Below the pieces are notes generated by a model. It was not told the origin of the DNA and did no database searches. It was given only the letters and a program-made list of their open reading frames with translations. Below are positions 26,071 to 35,509 of a stretch of DNA of 64,000 nucleotides, one piece after another (the first letter of the stretch is position 1; each line of letters begins with the position of its first letter). Source of the DNA: a bacterium HR17 (GTDB lineage: Bacteria > Armatimonadota > Fervidibacteria > Fervidibacterales > Fervidibacteraceae). Position numbers and translations under genes: made by a program. The stretch covers positions 1 through 64,000 of the forward strand of contig BEHT01000017.1 of assembly GCA_002898575.1 (NCBI GenBank). The letters are read 5' to 3'.

Positions 26071-26115
26071 GCCGGCGTTCACCGTTGAACGGGGGAGCGC
26101 CGGCGCTCTTCTTTG
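26071..26115 (+). terminator. Rho-independent terminator after receiver gene
   Basis: CGCCGGCG (26071-26078) pairs with CGCCGGCG (26099-26106) in an 8-bp stem around a 20-base loop, followed by CTCTTCTTT. It starts 16 bases after the receiver stop codon. Confidence 0.65.
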
Positions 26116-26148
26116 CATCCCGTATGAGGGACGAGGGGGCGAACGCGT

Positions 26149-26793
26149 GTGAAGTGGTCTCTAACAGCCGTGGAGGTCGGTAGCCACCGCATGGGTGTGG
26201 TCGTGGCGCGATTGATGACAGGCGATTTCGTGGAAGCCCGCAATCGGGCAGAAATGTTCGCCGTCGGTGATCTGTTCAGCCGTTGGCTTGCCGCACTGGG
26301 GCAAACTTTCGCTCTCACCGCGCTGCGCGAAAGTGGATTGCTGGTCGCTCCATCAGGTTTGACCGATCTGGTCGTCATGCAAACCTTGCGGGTGCGGGTA
26401 CGGGTTTCCACCTTCGCCCGCCCGACCAACAAAGTGACTCCCCACGCACTCATTCAGCGGTTCGCCCTGCTCGGTCCCCGTTGCACCCCTGACGGCGAGG
26501 TAACCGAGGAACCAGCCGATTTTTACGCGCAAGTCGTGATCGCCCTTTCTACAAATGAATTGCGCCAACTGTTCGCGCGGGAAGTCGGCACGGTCAGCGC
26601 CGTTTTGGTCGGGGCTGCTGCCTTGCCGCAGGTTTTGGAGCGGGGCACGCCCCGTCCCGTTGCAGGTAAATGGTTCGTCACCTTACCTCTCACTGACGCT
26701 ATCGCCGCGGCAGATTTGCCCATCTATCTGCGCGAGGCAGCGGCGCGCTTGCAACTGCGCAACACCGCCGATGCCACTGACAGCACCTTTTGA
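26149..26793 (+). CDS. Hypothetical protein, 214 residues
   Basis: I do not recognise this protein. It starts with GTG at 26149 (MKWSLTAVEVG) without a clear ribosome-binding site, has no signal peptide or membrane segment, and is a soluble alpha/beta-looking chain rich in Ala, Leu, Val, Arg and Thr. Codon use and GC content match the neighbours. It lies after the receiver-gene terminator, so it needs its own promoter, and is convergent with rfbB. Its start could be later. Confidence 0.55.
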   Translation: MKWSLTAVEVGSHRMGVVVARLMTGDFVEARNRAEMFAVGDLFSRWLAALGQTFALTALRESGLLVAPSGLTDLVVMQTLRVRVRVSTFARPTNKVTPHALIQRFALLGPRCTPDGEVTEEPADFYAQVVIALSTNELRQLFAREVGTVSAVLVGAAALPQVLERGTPRPVAGKWFVTLPLTDAIAAADLPIYLREAAARLQLRNTADATDSTF

Positions 26794-26832
26794 GGGGTAA
26801 GTAATTGCCCTTTCAGCGACCTGACGGCGCGA

Positions 26833-27864
26833 TCACGGTGACGCGCCTTGCCCGTGCTGCCATCGCCACCCGTAGTTGGCTTCGTAGTAGCGCTGAAACT
26901 CGTCGCTGTCGCGGATCTGCCGCCACCACCATTCGTTGGCGCGATACCATTCAACCGTTTGCGCCAGCGCCGCTTCAAACGCGTGCACCGGCTCCCAGCC
27001 CAATTTGTGCAATTTTTGCCAGTTCACCGAATAGCGCCGGTCATGGGCAGGGCGGTCAGCGACGAACCGAATGAGGCTCTCGGGTTTTCCCAACTGCTCC
27101 AAGATGAACCGCACGACGTCTAAGTTGGTGCGCTCGTAGCCCGTGCCGATGTTGTAAACCTCGCCGGGGCTGCCATGTTCAATGAGGAAGTCCAGCGCCC
27201 GGCAATGGTCGTCCACGAAAATCCACTCGCGCACTTGCCGCCCGTCACCGTAAACGGGCAAAGGCCAATCCAGCAGCGCGTTGGTGATCATCATCGGGAT
27301 GAGTTTTTCCGGGTGCTGGTAGGGACCGAAGTTGTTACAGCAACGGGTGATGATGACGGGCAGTCGGAAACTTTTGGCATACGCCAGCGCCAACAAATCG
27401 CCGCCGGCTTTGCTGGCGGCGTAAGGGCTGGTCGGGTTGAGCGGGGCGTCTTCAGCGGCGCTGCCGTCCAAAATCGGTCCGTAAACTTCGTCGGTGGAGA
27501 TGTGGACGATGAGCCCCGTCCCGTGCCGACGGGCACATTCCATCAGCGTGTGCACGCCTAAAATATCCGTCCGCACGAAATCGCCCGATTGCAGCAGCGA
27601 ACGGTCCACATGCGTTTCAGCGGCGAAATTGACGACGATGTCGGCTTTTGTGACCCATGCGTCCAACTGCTCGCGGTCGCAGATGTCGCCTTGCACGAAG
27701 GTAAAATGGCGCTGACCGTCCAAATCGTGCAAATTGCTGCGGTTGCCCGCGTAGGTCAGTTTGTCGTAAACGACGATGTGCCAATCGGGATGCGCCGCAC
27801 GCCAATAGCGAGCAAAATTGCTGCCGATAAAGCCCGCACCGCCCAACACCAAGACGGTCGGCAT
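26833..27864 (-). CDS. rfbB: dTDP-glucose 4,6-dehydratase
   Basis: A 343-residue extended-SDR enzyme that turns dTDP-glucose into dTDP-4-keto-6-deoxyglucose, on the way to rhamnose and other deoxysugars. GGAGFIGSN at residues 8-16 binds NAD; STDEVYG carries the catalytic Thr, Asp and Glu; YAASKAG holds Tyr/Lys; and RCCNNFGPYQHPEKLIP is diagnostic. GGGCGGTGA lies before the ATG at 27864. The partner genes rfbA, rfbC and rfbD are not in the window. It diverges from the cobA-hemD gene across 125 bases. Confidence 0.93.
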   Translation of the reverse strand: MPTVLVLGGAGFIGSNFARYWRAAHPDWHIVVYDKLTYAGNRSNLHDLDGQRHFTFVQGDICDREQLDAWVTKADIVVNFAAETHVDRSLLQSGDFVRTDILGVHTLMECARRHGTGLIVHISTDEVYGPILDGSAAEDAPLNPTSPYAASKAGGDLLALAYAKSFRLPVIITRCCNNFGPYQHPEKLIPMMITNALLDWPLPVYGDGRQVREWIFVDDHCRALDFLIEHGSPGEVYNIGTGYERTNLDVVRFILEQLGKPESLIRFVADRPAHDRRYSVNWQKLHKLGWEPVHAFEAALAQTVEWYRANEWWWRQIRDSDEFQRYYEANYGWRWQHGQGASP

Positions 27865-27989
27865 CGCAGGTCACCGCCCTTTACAGGTTCTCGTCGCAGA
27901 GCGCTCTATGAGCGTGAAAAAATGCCTTTGGCACTCCTACAATTTTACTGCGTGCTGTCCTGTCAGCCAGCGCAGGAGCGAGAGGCATC

Positions 27990-29552
27990 ATGCCAAACGG
28001 TTTCGTCTGGATTGTCGGCGCCGGACCGGGCGATGCGCGCTTGTTGACGCTCAAAGCCAAAGAGTGCTTGGAGCGGGCGGATGTCGTCGTCTACGACCGC
28101 TTGCTGACGCCATCCGTCATGGCGTTCATCCGCTCGGACGCCGAGTTGATTTATGCGGGCAAAGCGCCCGGCGGCGTCCAACCGTTACCGCAGTCTGCCA
28201 TCAATGAATTGCTCATCGCCAAAGCGCGAGAGGGCAAAAAGGTCGTGCGGCTCAAAAACGGTGACCCCTTCGTCTTCGGACGGGGGGCAGAAGAGGCGGA
28301 AGCCTTGGCGCAAGCGGGCATCCCGTTTGAAATCGTGCCGGGGCTGAGTTCTGTCTTCACCGTCCCCGCTTATGCGGGTATCCCGCTCACCGACCGTCGC
28401 TACGCGTCCAGTTTCGCCGTCGCCGCCGGACACGGTGCGGAAGGGAAACCTACCCCGTTTCAGGCGCTGGCGGCGGCGGAAACAGTCGTGGCGCTCATGG
28501 CGGTCAGTGAGTTGCCCCGTATCGTCGCCGAGTTGTTGGACGGCGGCAAAGACCCGCAAACACCCGCCGCTGTGATTGAGTGGGGGGCAACGCCCCGCCA
28601 ACGCACGCTTGTCGCACCCCTCGCTCAATTGCCCGACCTTGCCCGACGCCATCAAGTCCAACCGCCTGCCGTTTTGGTCGTCGGCGAAGTCGTGCGGTTG
28701 CGAGAAAGGATCGCATGGTATGAGCGCAAACCCCTCTTTGGCAAACGCGTCCTCGTCACCCGCGCGGAAGAGCAAGCGGAAGCCCTCGCTTCCAAGCTGG
28801 AAGACTTGGGCGCGGAAGCCATCCGCTTGCCACTCATCAAAATTGTCCCCGTTGACGACGAAGCGCCGCTGAACGCCGCCCTTGAACGGGCGTTGCAGGG
28901 CGGTTACGACTGGATCGTTTTCACCAGCACGCACGGTGTGCGCACCTTCTTTGAGCGGGTCTGGCAGCGCGGCGCTGACGCCCGCGTTTTCGCCTCCACC
29001 AAATTTGCCGTCATCGGTCCAGCGACAGGGGACGCGTTGCGCCAATGGGGTATCTGCTGGGACGCCATGCCCGAGCGCTACACCAACGAGGGGTTATCTG
29101 AACTGCTGACGACGCAGGTCGTCAGCGCGGCGACACGCCCACCGCGGTTTTTGTTGTGGCGGGCACATGGGGCGCGGGAAGTGTTGGCGCACCGCCTGCG
29201 CCAAGCGGGGGCACAAGTGGACGAAGTCTACGCTTACCGCACCGTCCCAACCGAGTTGCCCCCCGATTACTTGGCGGCGCTGCTCAGAGACCCCATTCAC
29301 ATAATCACCTTCACCAGCCCGTCCACCGTTCAGGCATTTTTCGCTGTGTTGGGCGAAGCGCGGGCGACACAAATCCTGCAAAACGCCGCCATCGCTGTCA
29401 TCGGTCCCGTCACGGAGCAAGCCGTCCGCCAACGGGGCTTTGTGCCCGCAATCGTTTCCGCAGTTCACACCATTGACGGATTGGTGGACGCTTTGACCCA
29501 ATCGCCCCTCGTTCGCGAAAAGGGCTCAACTGGTTGTCAGCCACCGCAATAA
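27990..29552 (+). CDS. cobA-hemD: Uroporphyrinogen-III C-methyltransferase / synthase fusion
   Basis: A 520-residue bifunctional protein. Residues 1-245 are the SAM-dependent methyltransferase (CobA/SUMT) with VGAGPGDARLLTLKA, VVYDRLL, RLKNGDPFVFGRG and the PGLSS loop. Residues 255-510 are uroporphyrinogen-III synthase (HemD) with VLVTRAEEQAE and TSPSTVQAFF. The fusion links closure of the tetrapyrrole ring with the first methylations toward sirohaem and cobalamin, and is common in several phyla. CAGGAGCGAGAGG precedes the ATG. Its 3' end overlaps the convergent TPR gene by 27 bases. Confidence 0.93.
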   Translation: MPNGFVWIVGAGPGDARLLTLKAKECLERADVVVYDRLLTPSVMAFIRSDAELIYAGKAPGGVQPLPQSAINELLIAKAREGKKVVRLKNGDPFVFGRGAEEAEALAQAGIPFEIVPGLSSVFTVPAYAGIPLTDRRYASSFAVAAGHGAEGKPTPFQALAAAETVVALMAVSELPRIVAELLDGGKDPQTPAAVIEWGATPRQRTLVAPLAQLPDLARRHQVQPPAVLVVGEVVRLRERIAWYERKPLFGKRVLVTRAEEQAEALASKLEDLGAEAIRLPLIKIVPVDDEAPLNAALERALQGGYDWIVFTSTHGVRTFFERVWQRGADARVFASTKFAVIGPATGDALRQWGICWDAMPERYTNEGLSELLTTQVVSAATRPPRFLLWRAHGAREVLAHRLRQAGAQVDEVYAYRTVPTELPPDYLAALLRDPIHIITFTSPSTVQAFFAVLGEARATQILQNAAIAVIGPVTEQAVRQRGFVPAIVSAVHTIDGLVDALTQSPLVREKGSTGCQPPQ

Positions 29553-30572
29553 CTCCTGCAAGCGCACGCGTAGAGCGGATGGGTCATCGCGGTAGAGCGG
29601 TTCCAAGTAAGCGATGCAAGCGCGCTCCGTTTCGCCTTGAAAATACCGCGCCAAACCGATGTAATAGCGCACTAACGGATGCGTCAAGTCGGCGTCTTGG
29701 AACAAAGCGACGCCTTCTGGGAGTTGGCGTTGGCGCACCCGTAGAGCCCCCAACGCTATCCGTCGCTCCACCAGCGTCTCGGGCACTTGCGCCAGCAGTT
29801 GCTCCGCTTGCGTCCAGTGCCCACCTTCCAGCAAGGCGATCGCGCCCAGCACCTTTGCCCACACATCGCTGGGGCGTAATTGAACGGCGGCGTTGAGCCA
29901 TTGCGCTGCTGTATCAAACGCCCCATCTTCCAACAATCGCTCCCCGCGCCAGCGCAGCAACCAACCCACCAATTGACGCACCGCTGGCACAAACAGCCAA
30001 CGGGGCAATTGGGCAGGCGGCAACGGGGGGCGCTCCCCGCGTTCGTGCACCAAGCGTTCCAAGTGCAGCACCAGCCGCGCTTGCAAGTAAGGGTCATCGG
30101 CGACGGGAAACTGCTGCAGCAGCCCAATGCCTTCGCGCTCCCGACGCGTCTGCAGCAGCACCAGCGCCAACCAACTGGCAGCGACTAAGTTATCGGGTTG
30201 CAGGTGCAAGGCATGACGCAAAAAGCGCTCGGCATCGTCCCATTTGTCTCGCAGCGCCATCAACTTGCCGGCAAAGACCCACGCCGGTGCGTGATGGGGC
30301 ATCAACTCCGTTGCCCGCACCGCATGTAAGCGAACGGTGCCGACATGCTTCAAATGCCAATGTGCCCATGCAAGGTGCATCCGCGCAAAGGCGTCGTCGC
30401 CCACCGCTGCCAAAAATCGTTCCAACAGTTGCGCCGCCTGTCGGTAGCGCCCACGCCACAACGCCGTGACGCCTCGGTGAAAAAGCCAGAACGCCCGCCA
30501 CCGCTTCAACAGCCCCTGTAGGGCAGTTGGCGCGACAGGCGCTTTATGGCGGCGCGATTGACCTTGCCTCAT
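29526..30572 (-). CDS. Tetratricopeptide-repeat protein
   Basis: A 348-residue helical protein built of TPR-like units: for example YRQAAQLLERFL, WDDAERFLRHALHLQPDN, FDTAAQWLNAAVQLRPSD and WTQAEQLLAQVPE. There is no signal peptide or catalytic domain. It is probably a protein-protein scaffold. Its ATG overlaps the stop of the archaemetzincin gene by four bases (30569-30572), so the two are in one operon and translationally coupled. The 3' end runs 27 bases into the cobA-hemD gene on the other strand. Confidence 0.82.
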   Translation of the reverse strand: MRQGQSRRHKAPVAPTALQGLLKRWRAFWLFHRGVTALWRGRYRQAAQLLERFLAAVGDDAFARMHLAWAHWHLKHVGTVRLHAVRATELMPHHAPAWVFAGKLMALRDKWDDAERFLRHALHLQPDNLVAASWLALVLLQTRREREGIGLLQQFPVADDPYLQARLVLHLERLVHERGERPPLPPAQLPRWLFVPAVRQLVGWLLRWRGERLLEDGAFDTAAQWLNAAVQLRPSDVWAKVLGAIALLEGGHWTQAEQLLAQVPETLVERRIALGALRVRQRQLPEGVALFQDADLTHPLVRYYIGLARYFQGETERACIAYLEPLYRDDPSALRVRLQELLRWLTTS

Positions 30573-31123
30573 GGCGTCTTTGGATCCCCCTGCGGTTCAC
30601 CTATCCGTCGCCACGCTGCTGCCAGCCGCTCCCAGCAGGCAGGGCAGAAAGACGGACCCTTGCGGTCAGTGTCCGCCAAAGTGGTGCTGAAGGCGGCAAC
30701 ACATCGGGGGTTAGGGCAATGAAGTAAGCCCAGAGTGTGTCCCAATTCGTGTAAGATTTCCTTCAGTGTCCGCCGCTGCGTGATGCGTTCATCGGTGTCC
30801 ATCAGACGCGCCAGCGAAACAAGCGCGCGTTGCCCGTTCACCTCCGCAACGCCGAAGATGAACCGCAAAGGCGGCGCGAACAAATCCACGGCAGTGACGC
30901 CGACGACGCGGTCGTAACCGGGCGGGACGAACAAGTGCGTCAGCAACATATCGGCACGCCATTGCCCTTGCCCGTTGCGCGGCACGGCAGGCAACGGCGC
31001 CGACCGCGCTGCGACTTGGCAGCGGACGAAGGGCAAAAATTGTGGCACTTGCGCCGCCACTGCCGTTAACAGATGCCAATCGGCGTCTCCCAACGGCTGC
31101 AGCCATACCCGCATCGGTCGCAT
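30569..31123 (-). CDS. Archaemetzincin-like zinc metalloprotease
   Basis: A 184-residue protein of peptidase family M54. HELGHTLGLLHC gives the zinc-binding HExxHxxGxxH plus the first family Cys; the second Cys is in PRCVAAFS and the pair CPAC follows, for a second zinc. In typical members the C-x-M Met-turn follows; here that position is Ala (CVA). Activity was shown for human forms, while archaeal and bacterial roles are unknown. AAGGGGAAA lies before the ATG at 31123; a TTG at 31192 would overlap the ceramidase gene. The TPR gene follows with a four-base overlap. Confidence 0.85.
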   Translation of the reverse strand: MRPMRVWLQPLGDADWHLLTAVAAQVPQFLPFVRCQVAARSAPLPAVPRNGQGQWRADMLLTHLFVPPGYDRVVGVTAVDLFAPPLRFIFGVAEVNGQRALVSLARLMDTDERITQRRTLKEILHELGHTLGLLHCPNPRCVAAFSTTLADTDRKGPSFCPACWERLAAAWRRIGEPQGDPKTP

Positions 31124-31181
31124 CCGCGTTTCCCCTTGCTTTGGCAGCCTTGTCGCTTCAATTGCCCTCGTTTGTGGGTGC

Positions 31182-32567
31182 TCACGGGTCAACTTCCGTA
31201 AGTCCGGTCAATGCAGGTGGGGATGCCCCGACATCCCACGGCGGTGTCGTGGTTGGGTTCACAGCAGGCGCTGGCGGAACGGTGAAATCGTTTAGCAGCC
31301 GCACCGCTTCGGCGACCAACCGTTCACCTGCATCGGGCATCAATTGTGATGACCGCGCCAATCGCACTTCGTAACCGCCGCCTCTAAAAGCGTCAGGCGT
31401 CGGCAAATAGCCGACCATCCCGTTAGCACACGACACGACGAAAGTCAGCGGAAAGGGGGAGCGCCGTTTGATGTCCCAACCGAATTGACAAAACAGTTCA
31501 CCCGGGATGCCGACCAACGCACACCGCCCGATGCCGATGACTTGCACTTCAGCGGTCACGGTCGGTTGCCGTTGCACTTTCTCTGCCAAGAGCAACCATT
31601 CACGGGCGTAAATGCGCTCTACGCTGGGCGTCCCGTTCTGTGCCAGCAACTGCTTTGCTGTTTCCAGCAACGCTTCGGGCACACGCCGTCGCTGCAGCGC
31701 GACCGAGGTGACCGCCGCTTGCAGGGGCGCTTCCGCATGAAAGTCCATTTGCGCCACCGTTTGCGCGACGACGCCTGCCAATGCCGTGCCGATGCGCCAC
31801 GCCCAGCGCTCACCGAACTCGCGTTCGCGCAGGCTCAGGTTATCCACCTGCGTCACATCTCCGCACGCTCCAGGCAAAAACACCGCCACGCATTGCTCGC
31901 CAAACACGCGTCGCAAAGTTTCACCGAGGTAAAACGGGTAATCGGCGCTGAACTGCGACCCTCCCATGACGGTGCAATGGCAGGCGAAGTTGACGATGCA
32001 GCCGAGCATATGCCCTTGCCCGTCGCGGGCGGCGACGACGCCGACCGTTGGGTCAGTTGGACCGGCGGGCTTAACGATGTCTGGATGCCCTTTGCCCGGA
32101 TGGGTTTGGTGTAAACCGTTGCGCATGACGAAGCGGCGGTTGAACGCCAAGCCTTCGGCGTCGCCCACACCGACCCCGACAGTCGCAGGGCGCCGCTGCA
32201 CCGTCGCTGCCTCAACGACCTTAGCGATTTGCTCCGCGACGAAGGCACAATAAGACAAATCGGCTTCGCTCTCAAAGACATCAGCGATCGGTCCGCCCGT
32301 GTGCGTGTGGGTGGCGGCGATGAGCACCTGCGCTGGGGCGATTCCACAGCGCTGCTGAATTCGCTGGCGCGCTTGCTTCACCACCGAGCCCTTCACCGAT
32401 AAAGCGTCCACCGAGACGATGGCGACCATCGTTTTGCCATCGTCCAACACACACGCTGTCGCGTGCAGCGGGTCATGCACACCGGTAGAGACGAGGCGGC
32501 GAAAACCGCCCGGAATCAGTGCACCGGCAGGCGGTGTGATGTCCACGCGTGCGAACCCGACCTGCAT
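31182..32567 (-). CDS. Neutral/alkaline ceramidase N-terminal-like protein
   Basis: A 461-residue protein related to the N-terminal catalytic domain of neutral/alkaline non-lysosomal ceramidases. QVGFARVDITPP is the usual start, AATHTHTGG carries zinc-binding His, NFACHCTVMG and PGACGDVTQ follow. No signal peptide is seen, and the immunoglobulin-like C-terminal domain of true ceramidases is missing. Many bacterial members have no known substrate. GGGGTGGAGG precedes the ATG at 32567; a longer start overlaps glmM. It sits 26 bases after glmM and before the archaemetzincin gene. Confidence 0.85.
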   Translation of the reverse strand: MQVGFARVDITPPAGALIPGGFRRLVSTGVHDPLHATACVLDDGKTMVAIVSVDALSVKGSVVKQARQRIQQRCGIAPAQVLIAATHTHTGGPIADVFESEADLSYCAFVAEQIAKVVEAATVQRRPATVGVGVGDAEGLAFNRRFVMRNGLHQTHPGKGHPDIVKPAGPTDPTVGVVAARDGQGHMLGCIVNFACHCTVMGGSQFSADYPFYLGETLRRVFGEQCVAVFLPGACGDVTQVDNLSLREREFGERWAWRIGTALAGVVAQTVAQMDFHAEAPLQAAVTSVALQRRRVPEALLETAKQLLAQNGTPSVERIYAREWLLLAEKVQRQPTVTAEVQVIGIGRCALVGIPGELFCQFGWDIKRRSPFPLTFVVSCANGMVGYLPTPDAFRGGGYEVRLARSSQLMPDAGERLVAEAVRLLNDFTVPPAPAVNPTTTPPWDVGASPPALTGLTEVDP

Positions 32568-32593
32568 CGCCTCCACCCCTTTGCGCCACTGCA

Positions 32594-33949
32594 TCAAGGG
32601 ATCAAGAACTGACGCAAATCGGCGATGACCTCGTCACAAAGTCGGTCGGCGTATTCGGGTGTTTTGGCTTCAGCGATGACCCGTAAAATTGGCTCAGTGC
32701 CCGACGGGCGGACATGAACCCAATGGTCATCCCATTGTAACTTGACGCCGTCTTCCTCAATGACTTCCTCTGCGGTGTAGCGTTGCTTGATTCGCTCCAG
32801 CAGTTCATGCACCGCCATCGTGCCGATGGGCAAGCGTTTTTTGACCATGTGGTAGCGGGGCAGTTTTTTGACCAACGCGCTCAGCGGTTCCTCGTGCATT
32901 GCCATGAACTCCAACACCAATGCCAGCGCCGCGATCGCGTCGCGGGCATATTGGACGCGCGGGTAGATCACACCACCGTTACCTTCTCCGCCGATAGCGC
33001 CGCCGACTTCCTTGAGCCGCTTGCTGACATTGATGTCGCCGACGGGTGTGCGGTAAACGGGGACACCAAATTGTCGCGCCACTTCATCCACCGCCATCGT
33101 CGTGGACAAGTTGGTCACGACCGCGCCCCGCTCCTTATGCGCGAGCACATGGTAAACGGCGATGACGAGCGTCATCTCTTCGCCCAGCGTTTCGCCCCCA
33201 TCCGCAACGATTGCGAGGCGGTCCACATCGGCGTCGTGAGCAAAGCCGACATCGGCGCGCGTTTCGCGCACCACGCGGCACAGTTCGCCCAAGTTTTCTG
33301 CGATCGGTTCGGGGTCACGCTGAAAAACACCTGTCGGTTCCGCAAACAGCGGGATAACTTCACAGCCCAATCGTTCCAATAAACGGGGCGAAATGAAACA
33401 CGCCGCACCATTGACGCAATCAACGACGACCCGAAACTTCTTCGCCCGAATGCGCTCCACATCCACGCAGGTCAAGATGCGCTCAATGTGGCGGTCAATG
33501 GCGGTCGCATCGGTTTGGATTTGCCCGACTTCGTTCCAACAGGCACGCTTGAAGGCGCCACTCTCGTAAATCGCCCGCAACCGCTTCAACCCTTCGGCGT
33601 CCAGATACATGCCCGATGGTTCAAAAAATTTCAAGGCGTTCCATTCGGCAGGGTTGTGGGATGCGGTGACCGCGACCGCCCCGTCCGCCTGCCAATGTTG
33701 CACCGCCAATTGTAAAGTGGGTGTCGGGACGACGCCTAAGTCAATGACCCTACATCCCGTTGAAAGCAACCCTGCCAGCACCGCGCCCCGCAGCATCTCA
33801 CCCGACGGGCGCGTGTCGCGCCCCAACACGACCGTGCCCCCGTTAACCATCGTCCCGTAAGCCAACGACCAACGCAACGCTTCTTCGGGGGGTAAAGTTT
33901 TCCCGATCACGCCCCGAATGCCCGACACACTCACGATAGGTTTGCTCAC
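32594..33949 (-). CDS. glmM: Phosphoglucosamine mutase
   Basis: A 451-residue alpha-D-phosphohexomutase that converts glucosamine-6-phosphate to glucosamine-1-phosphate for UDP-GlcNAc. The phosphoserine loop is TASHNP, the metal loop HDADVDR, the sugar loop GEGNGG and the phosphate loop RPSGTEP. The N-terminal part (VSGIRGVIG, GRDTRPSGEML, LLSTGCRVIDLG) is closer to the archaeal type GlmM than to the usual bacterial one, so phosphomannomutase activity is possible. GTG at 33949 has GAGGTGATG upstream. GlmS is encoded 20 kb away. Confidence 0.88.
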   Translation of the reverse strand: MSKPIVSVSGIRGVIGKTLPPEEALRWSLAYGTMVNGGTVVLGRDTRPSGEMLRGAVLAGLLSTGCRVIDLGVVPTPTLQLAVQHWQADGAVAVTASHNPAEWNALKFFEPSGMYLDAEGLKRLRAIYESGAFKRACWNEVGQIQTDATAIDRHIERILTCVDVERIRAKKFRVVVDCVNGAACFISPRLLERLGCEVIPLFAEPTGVFQRDPEPIAENLGELCRVVRETRADVGFAHDADVDRLAIVADGGETLGEEMTLVIAVYHVLAHKERGAVVTNLSTTMAVDEVARQFGVPVYRTPVGDINVSKRLKEVGGAIGGEGNGGVIYPRVQYARDAIAALALVLEFMAMHEEPLSALVKKLPRYHMVKKRLPIGTMAVHELLERIKQRYTAEEVIEEDGVKLQWDDHWVHVRPSGTEPILRVIAEAKTPEYADRLCDEVIADLRQFLIP

Positions 33950-34249
33950 TTTTCATCACCTCGCTCACAAAGCCACAGCGCCTCTGCCTGTAGCCGCTTG
34001 CCGAGCCGCCCAGTGCAGTTTCTCCTGCACCGCTTGCATCCCAACGAGCGTATAGCGTATCAGCGGCGCAGGCGAATGGGTCGTGTCAACCCTTTCGGTC
34101 ACCCCCCACAAATTTTGTCCCTCACCGACTTGTGCTGAAGTCACGCAGGTAGCGCGACGGCGGAGTAGTTGAGTCGGTCGGTTGATCGGGGAGGTTTGAA
34201 GGCGGTGACGCCTCCGGCGACGATGGAGCGATGGCAAATGTTCACGCAG
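33950..34249. other. Intergenic region between glmM and tRNA genes
   Basis: About 300 bases between tRNA-Phe and glmM, both on the minus strand. The longer reading frames here have no ribosome-binding site or recognisable product. An AGGCG-TCAC-CGCCT hairpin lies near 34200 and could end the tRNA transcript, though no T-run follows. Confidence 0.5.
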
Positions 34250-34324
34250 TGGTGCCAGGGCGCGGAGTTGAACCGCGGACACCCGGATTTTCAGTCCGGT
34301 GCTCTACCACTGAGCTACCCTGGC
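34250..34324 (-). tRNA. tRNA-Phe (GAA)
   Basis: The minus strand folds as a full cloverleaf: acceptor GCCAGGG/CCCTGGC, D-arm with GTAGCTCAGTGGTAGAGC, anticodon loop CTGAAAA (anticodon GAA), T-loop GGTTCAACTCC and an encoded CCA end. It is 75 bases long and follows tRNA-Asp by 11 bases in the same transcript. Confidence 0.96.
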
Positions 34325-34335
34325 GGTGAGAGTGA

Positions 34336-34413
34336 TGGCGGGCCCGACGGGACTTGAACCCGCGACCTCCGGCTTGACAGGCCGGTGTGCTAACCTGGCT
34401 GCACCACGGGCCC
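34336..34413 (-). tRNA. tRNA-Asp (GTC)
   Basis: A cloverleaf of 78 bases with encoded CCA: acceptor GGGCCCG/CGGGCCC, discriminator G, anticodon stem CCGGC/GCCGG around loop CTGTCAA (anticodon GTC), and T-arm GGGTTCAAGTCCC. A promoter-like pair lies just upstream (34427-34455). Confidence 0.96.
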
Positions 34414-34426
34414 GCCGGCGCCGTAA

Positions 34427-34455
34427 AGTTTAAAACGCTACAGTGTCACCGTCAA
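34427..34455 (-). promoter_or_regulatory. Probable sigma70 promoter for tRNA-Asp/tRNA-Phe
   Basis: On the minus strand TTGACG (34450-34455) and TAAACT (34427-34432) are 17 bases apart, and the tRNA-Asp 5' end is 14 bases below the -10 box. The -10 matches four of six consensus positions. Confidence 0.5.
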
Positions 34456-34474
34456 CAACAGGGGCGGGCGAGGG

Positions 34475-35410
34475 TCAGCGTCGTCGCCACTGATCTAACA
34501 AGACCGCCATCACGACGAGACATCCCAAGATGACTTGTTGCCATTCGTAAGGGATGTTGAGCAAATCGCTGCCATTACGAATGACTGCCATCAACAACGC
34601 GCCCAGCACAGTGCCTAACACGCTACCGCGCCCGCCGGCAAGGCTGGCGCCGCCGATGACCGCAGCGGCGATGGCATGGAGTTCATAAAGTTGCCCACCA
34701 GTGGGCTGCCCGATGGACAAGCGGGCGGTTTCCACCACTCCTCCGAGCCCTGCGGTCAACCCGCAAAGGGCAAACACAATTAACAACACCCGCCGGACAG
34801 GCACGCCGGAGAGCCTCGCGGCTTCAGGATTACCCCCGACGGCGTAAATGTGCCGTCCCAATCGCGTGAAGACCAATAGGGCTTCCGTTAGCGCCGAGGC
34901 TATCGCGGCGATCACGAAAGGGAGCGGCAAGCCCAACAGGTGCCCCGTGCCCAACTCCAAAAACGGGCTGTCTTCGGGGATGAAAATGTTTTGGGCACCG
35001 CTGAGCACTAACGCCAAACCGCGCGCAACACCCATCATGCCCAGCGTGGCGATGAAGGGCGGAATGCGCCCTTTCGTGACCAATAACCCGTTGATTGCCC
35101 CGCAGGCGACACCGACGAGTAATCCCCCGCTGGCAGCCATGGCGACGGTGATCTCGTGACGCAGTAAAAGCGCCGTCACGACCCCGACGAGCGCTAACAC
35201 GGAACCGACCGACAAATCAATACCGCCCGCGATGATGACAAGGGTTTGTCCGACCGACAGCAGAACGATAACCGCCGTCTGGAAACCGATGTTGCGGAAA
35301 TTTTCTACGGTGCGGAAGGCAGGGACATAGACTGCCAGCGCCCCGCTCAGGACTGTCAGCGCCAGCAGCGGGGCAAACCATTCTGCTCGCCACAGTTGCC
35401 GCCACCGCAT
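34475..35410 (-). CDS. ABC sugar transporter permease (RbsC/XylH type)
   Basis: A 311-residue inner-membrane protein of the branched-chain/ribose permease family. About eight to ten hydrophobic helices are seen; [13 protein letters not shown] and the loop around [14 protein letters not shown], which contacts the ATPase, are family marks. It should move ribose, xylose or a similar sugar with an ATPase and a binding protein, but neither is next to it. AAGGGGGC lies before the ATG at 35410; the longer frame upstream is shadow sequence of the nadC leader. It diverges from nadC. Confidence 0.88.
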   Translation of the reverse strand: MRWRQLWRAEWFAPLLALTVLSGALAVYVPAFRTVENFRNIGFQTAVIVLLSVGQTLVIIAGGIDLSVGSVLALVGVVTALLLRHEITVAMAASGGLLVGVACGAINGLLVTKGRIPPFIATLGMMGVARGLALVLSGAQNIFIPEDSPFLELGTGHLLGLPLPFVIAAIASALTEALLVFTRLGRHIYAVGGNPEAARLSGVPVRRVLLIVFALCGLTAGLGGVVETARLSIGQPTGGQLYELHAIAAAVIGGASLAGGRGSVLGTVLGALLMAVIRNGSDLLNIPYEWQQVILGCLVVMAVLLDQWRRR

Positions 35411-35509
35411 GCCTTTGCCCCCTTTTGTGTCTTGGATTGTAGCGCTATCGGGCTGGCTCCTCACAAAATTGCTGACGGGTCGGGACAGCCCCCGACGGAG
35501 GTGATTGTG

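Noticed and set aside
27914-27940. A small TGCC-AAA-GGCA hairpin followed by T-run on the minus strand between rfbB and cobA-hemD
   Set aside because: The stem is only four base pairs and it lies upstream of both divergent genes, so there is no transcript for it to end.
33965-34282. Open frame overlapping tRNA-Phe and the gap before glmM
   Set aside because: It runs into the tRNA gene, has no ribosome-binding site and no similarity.
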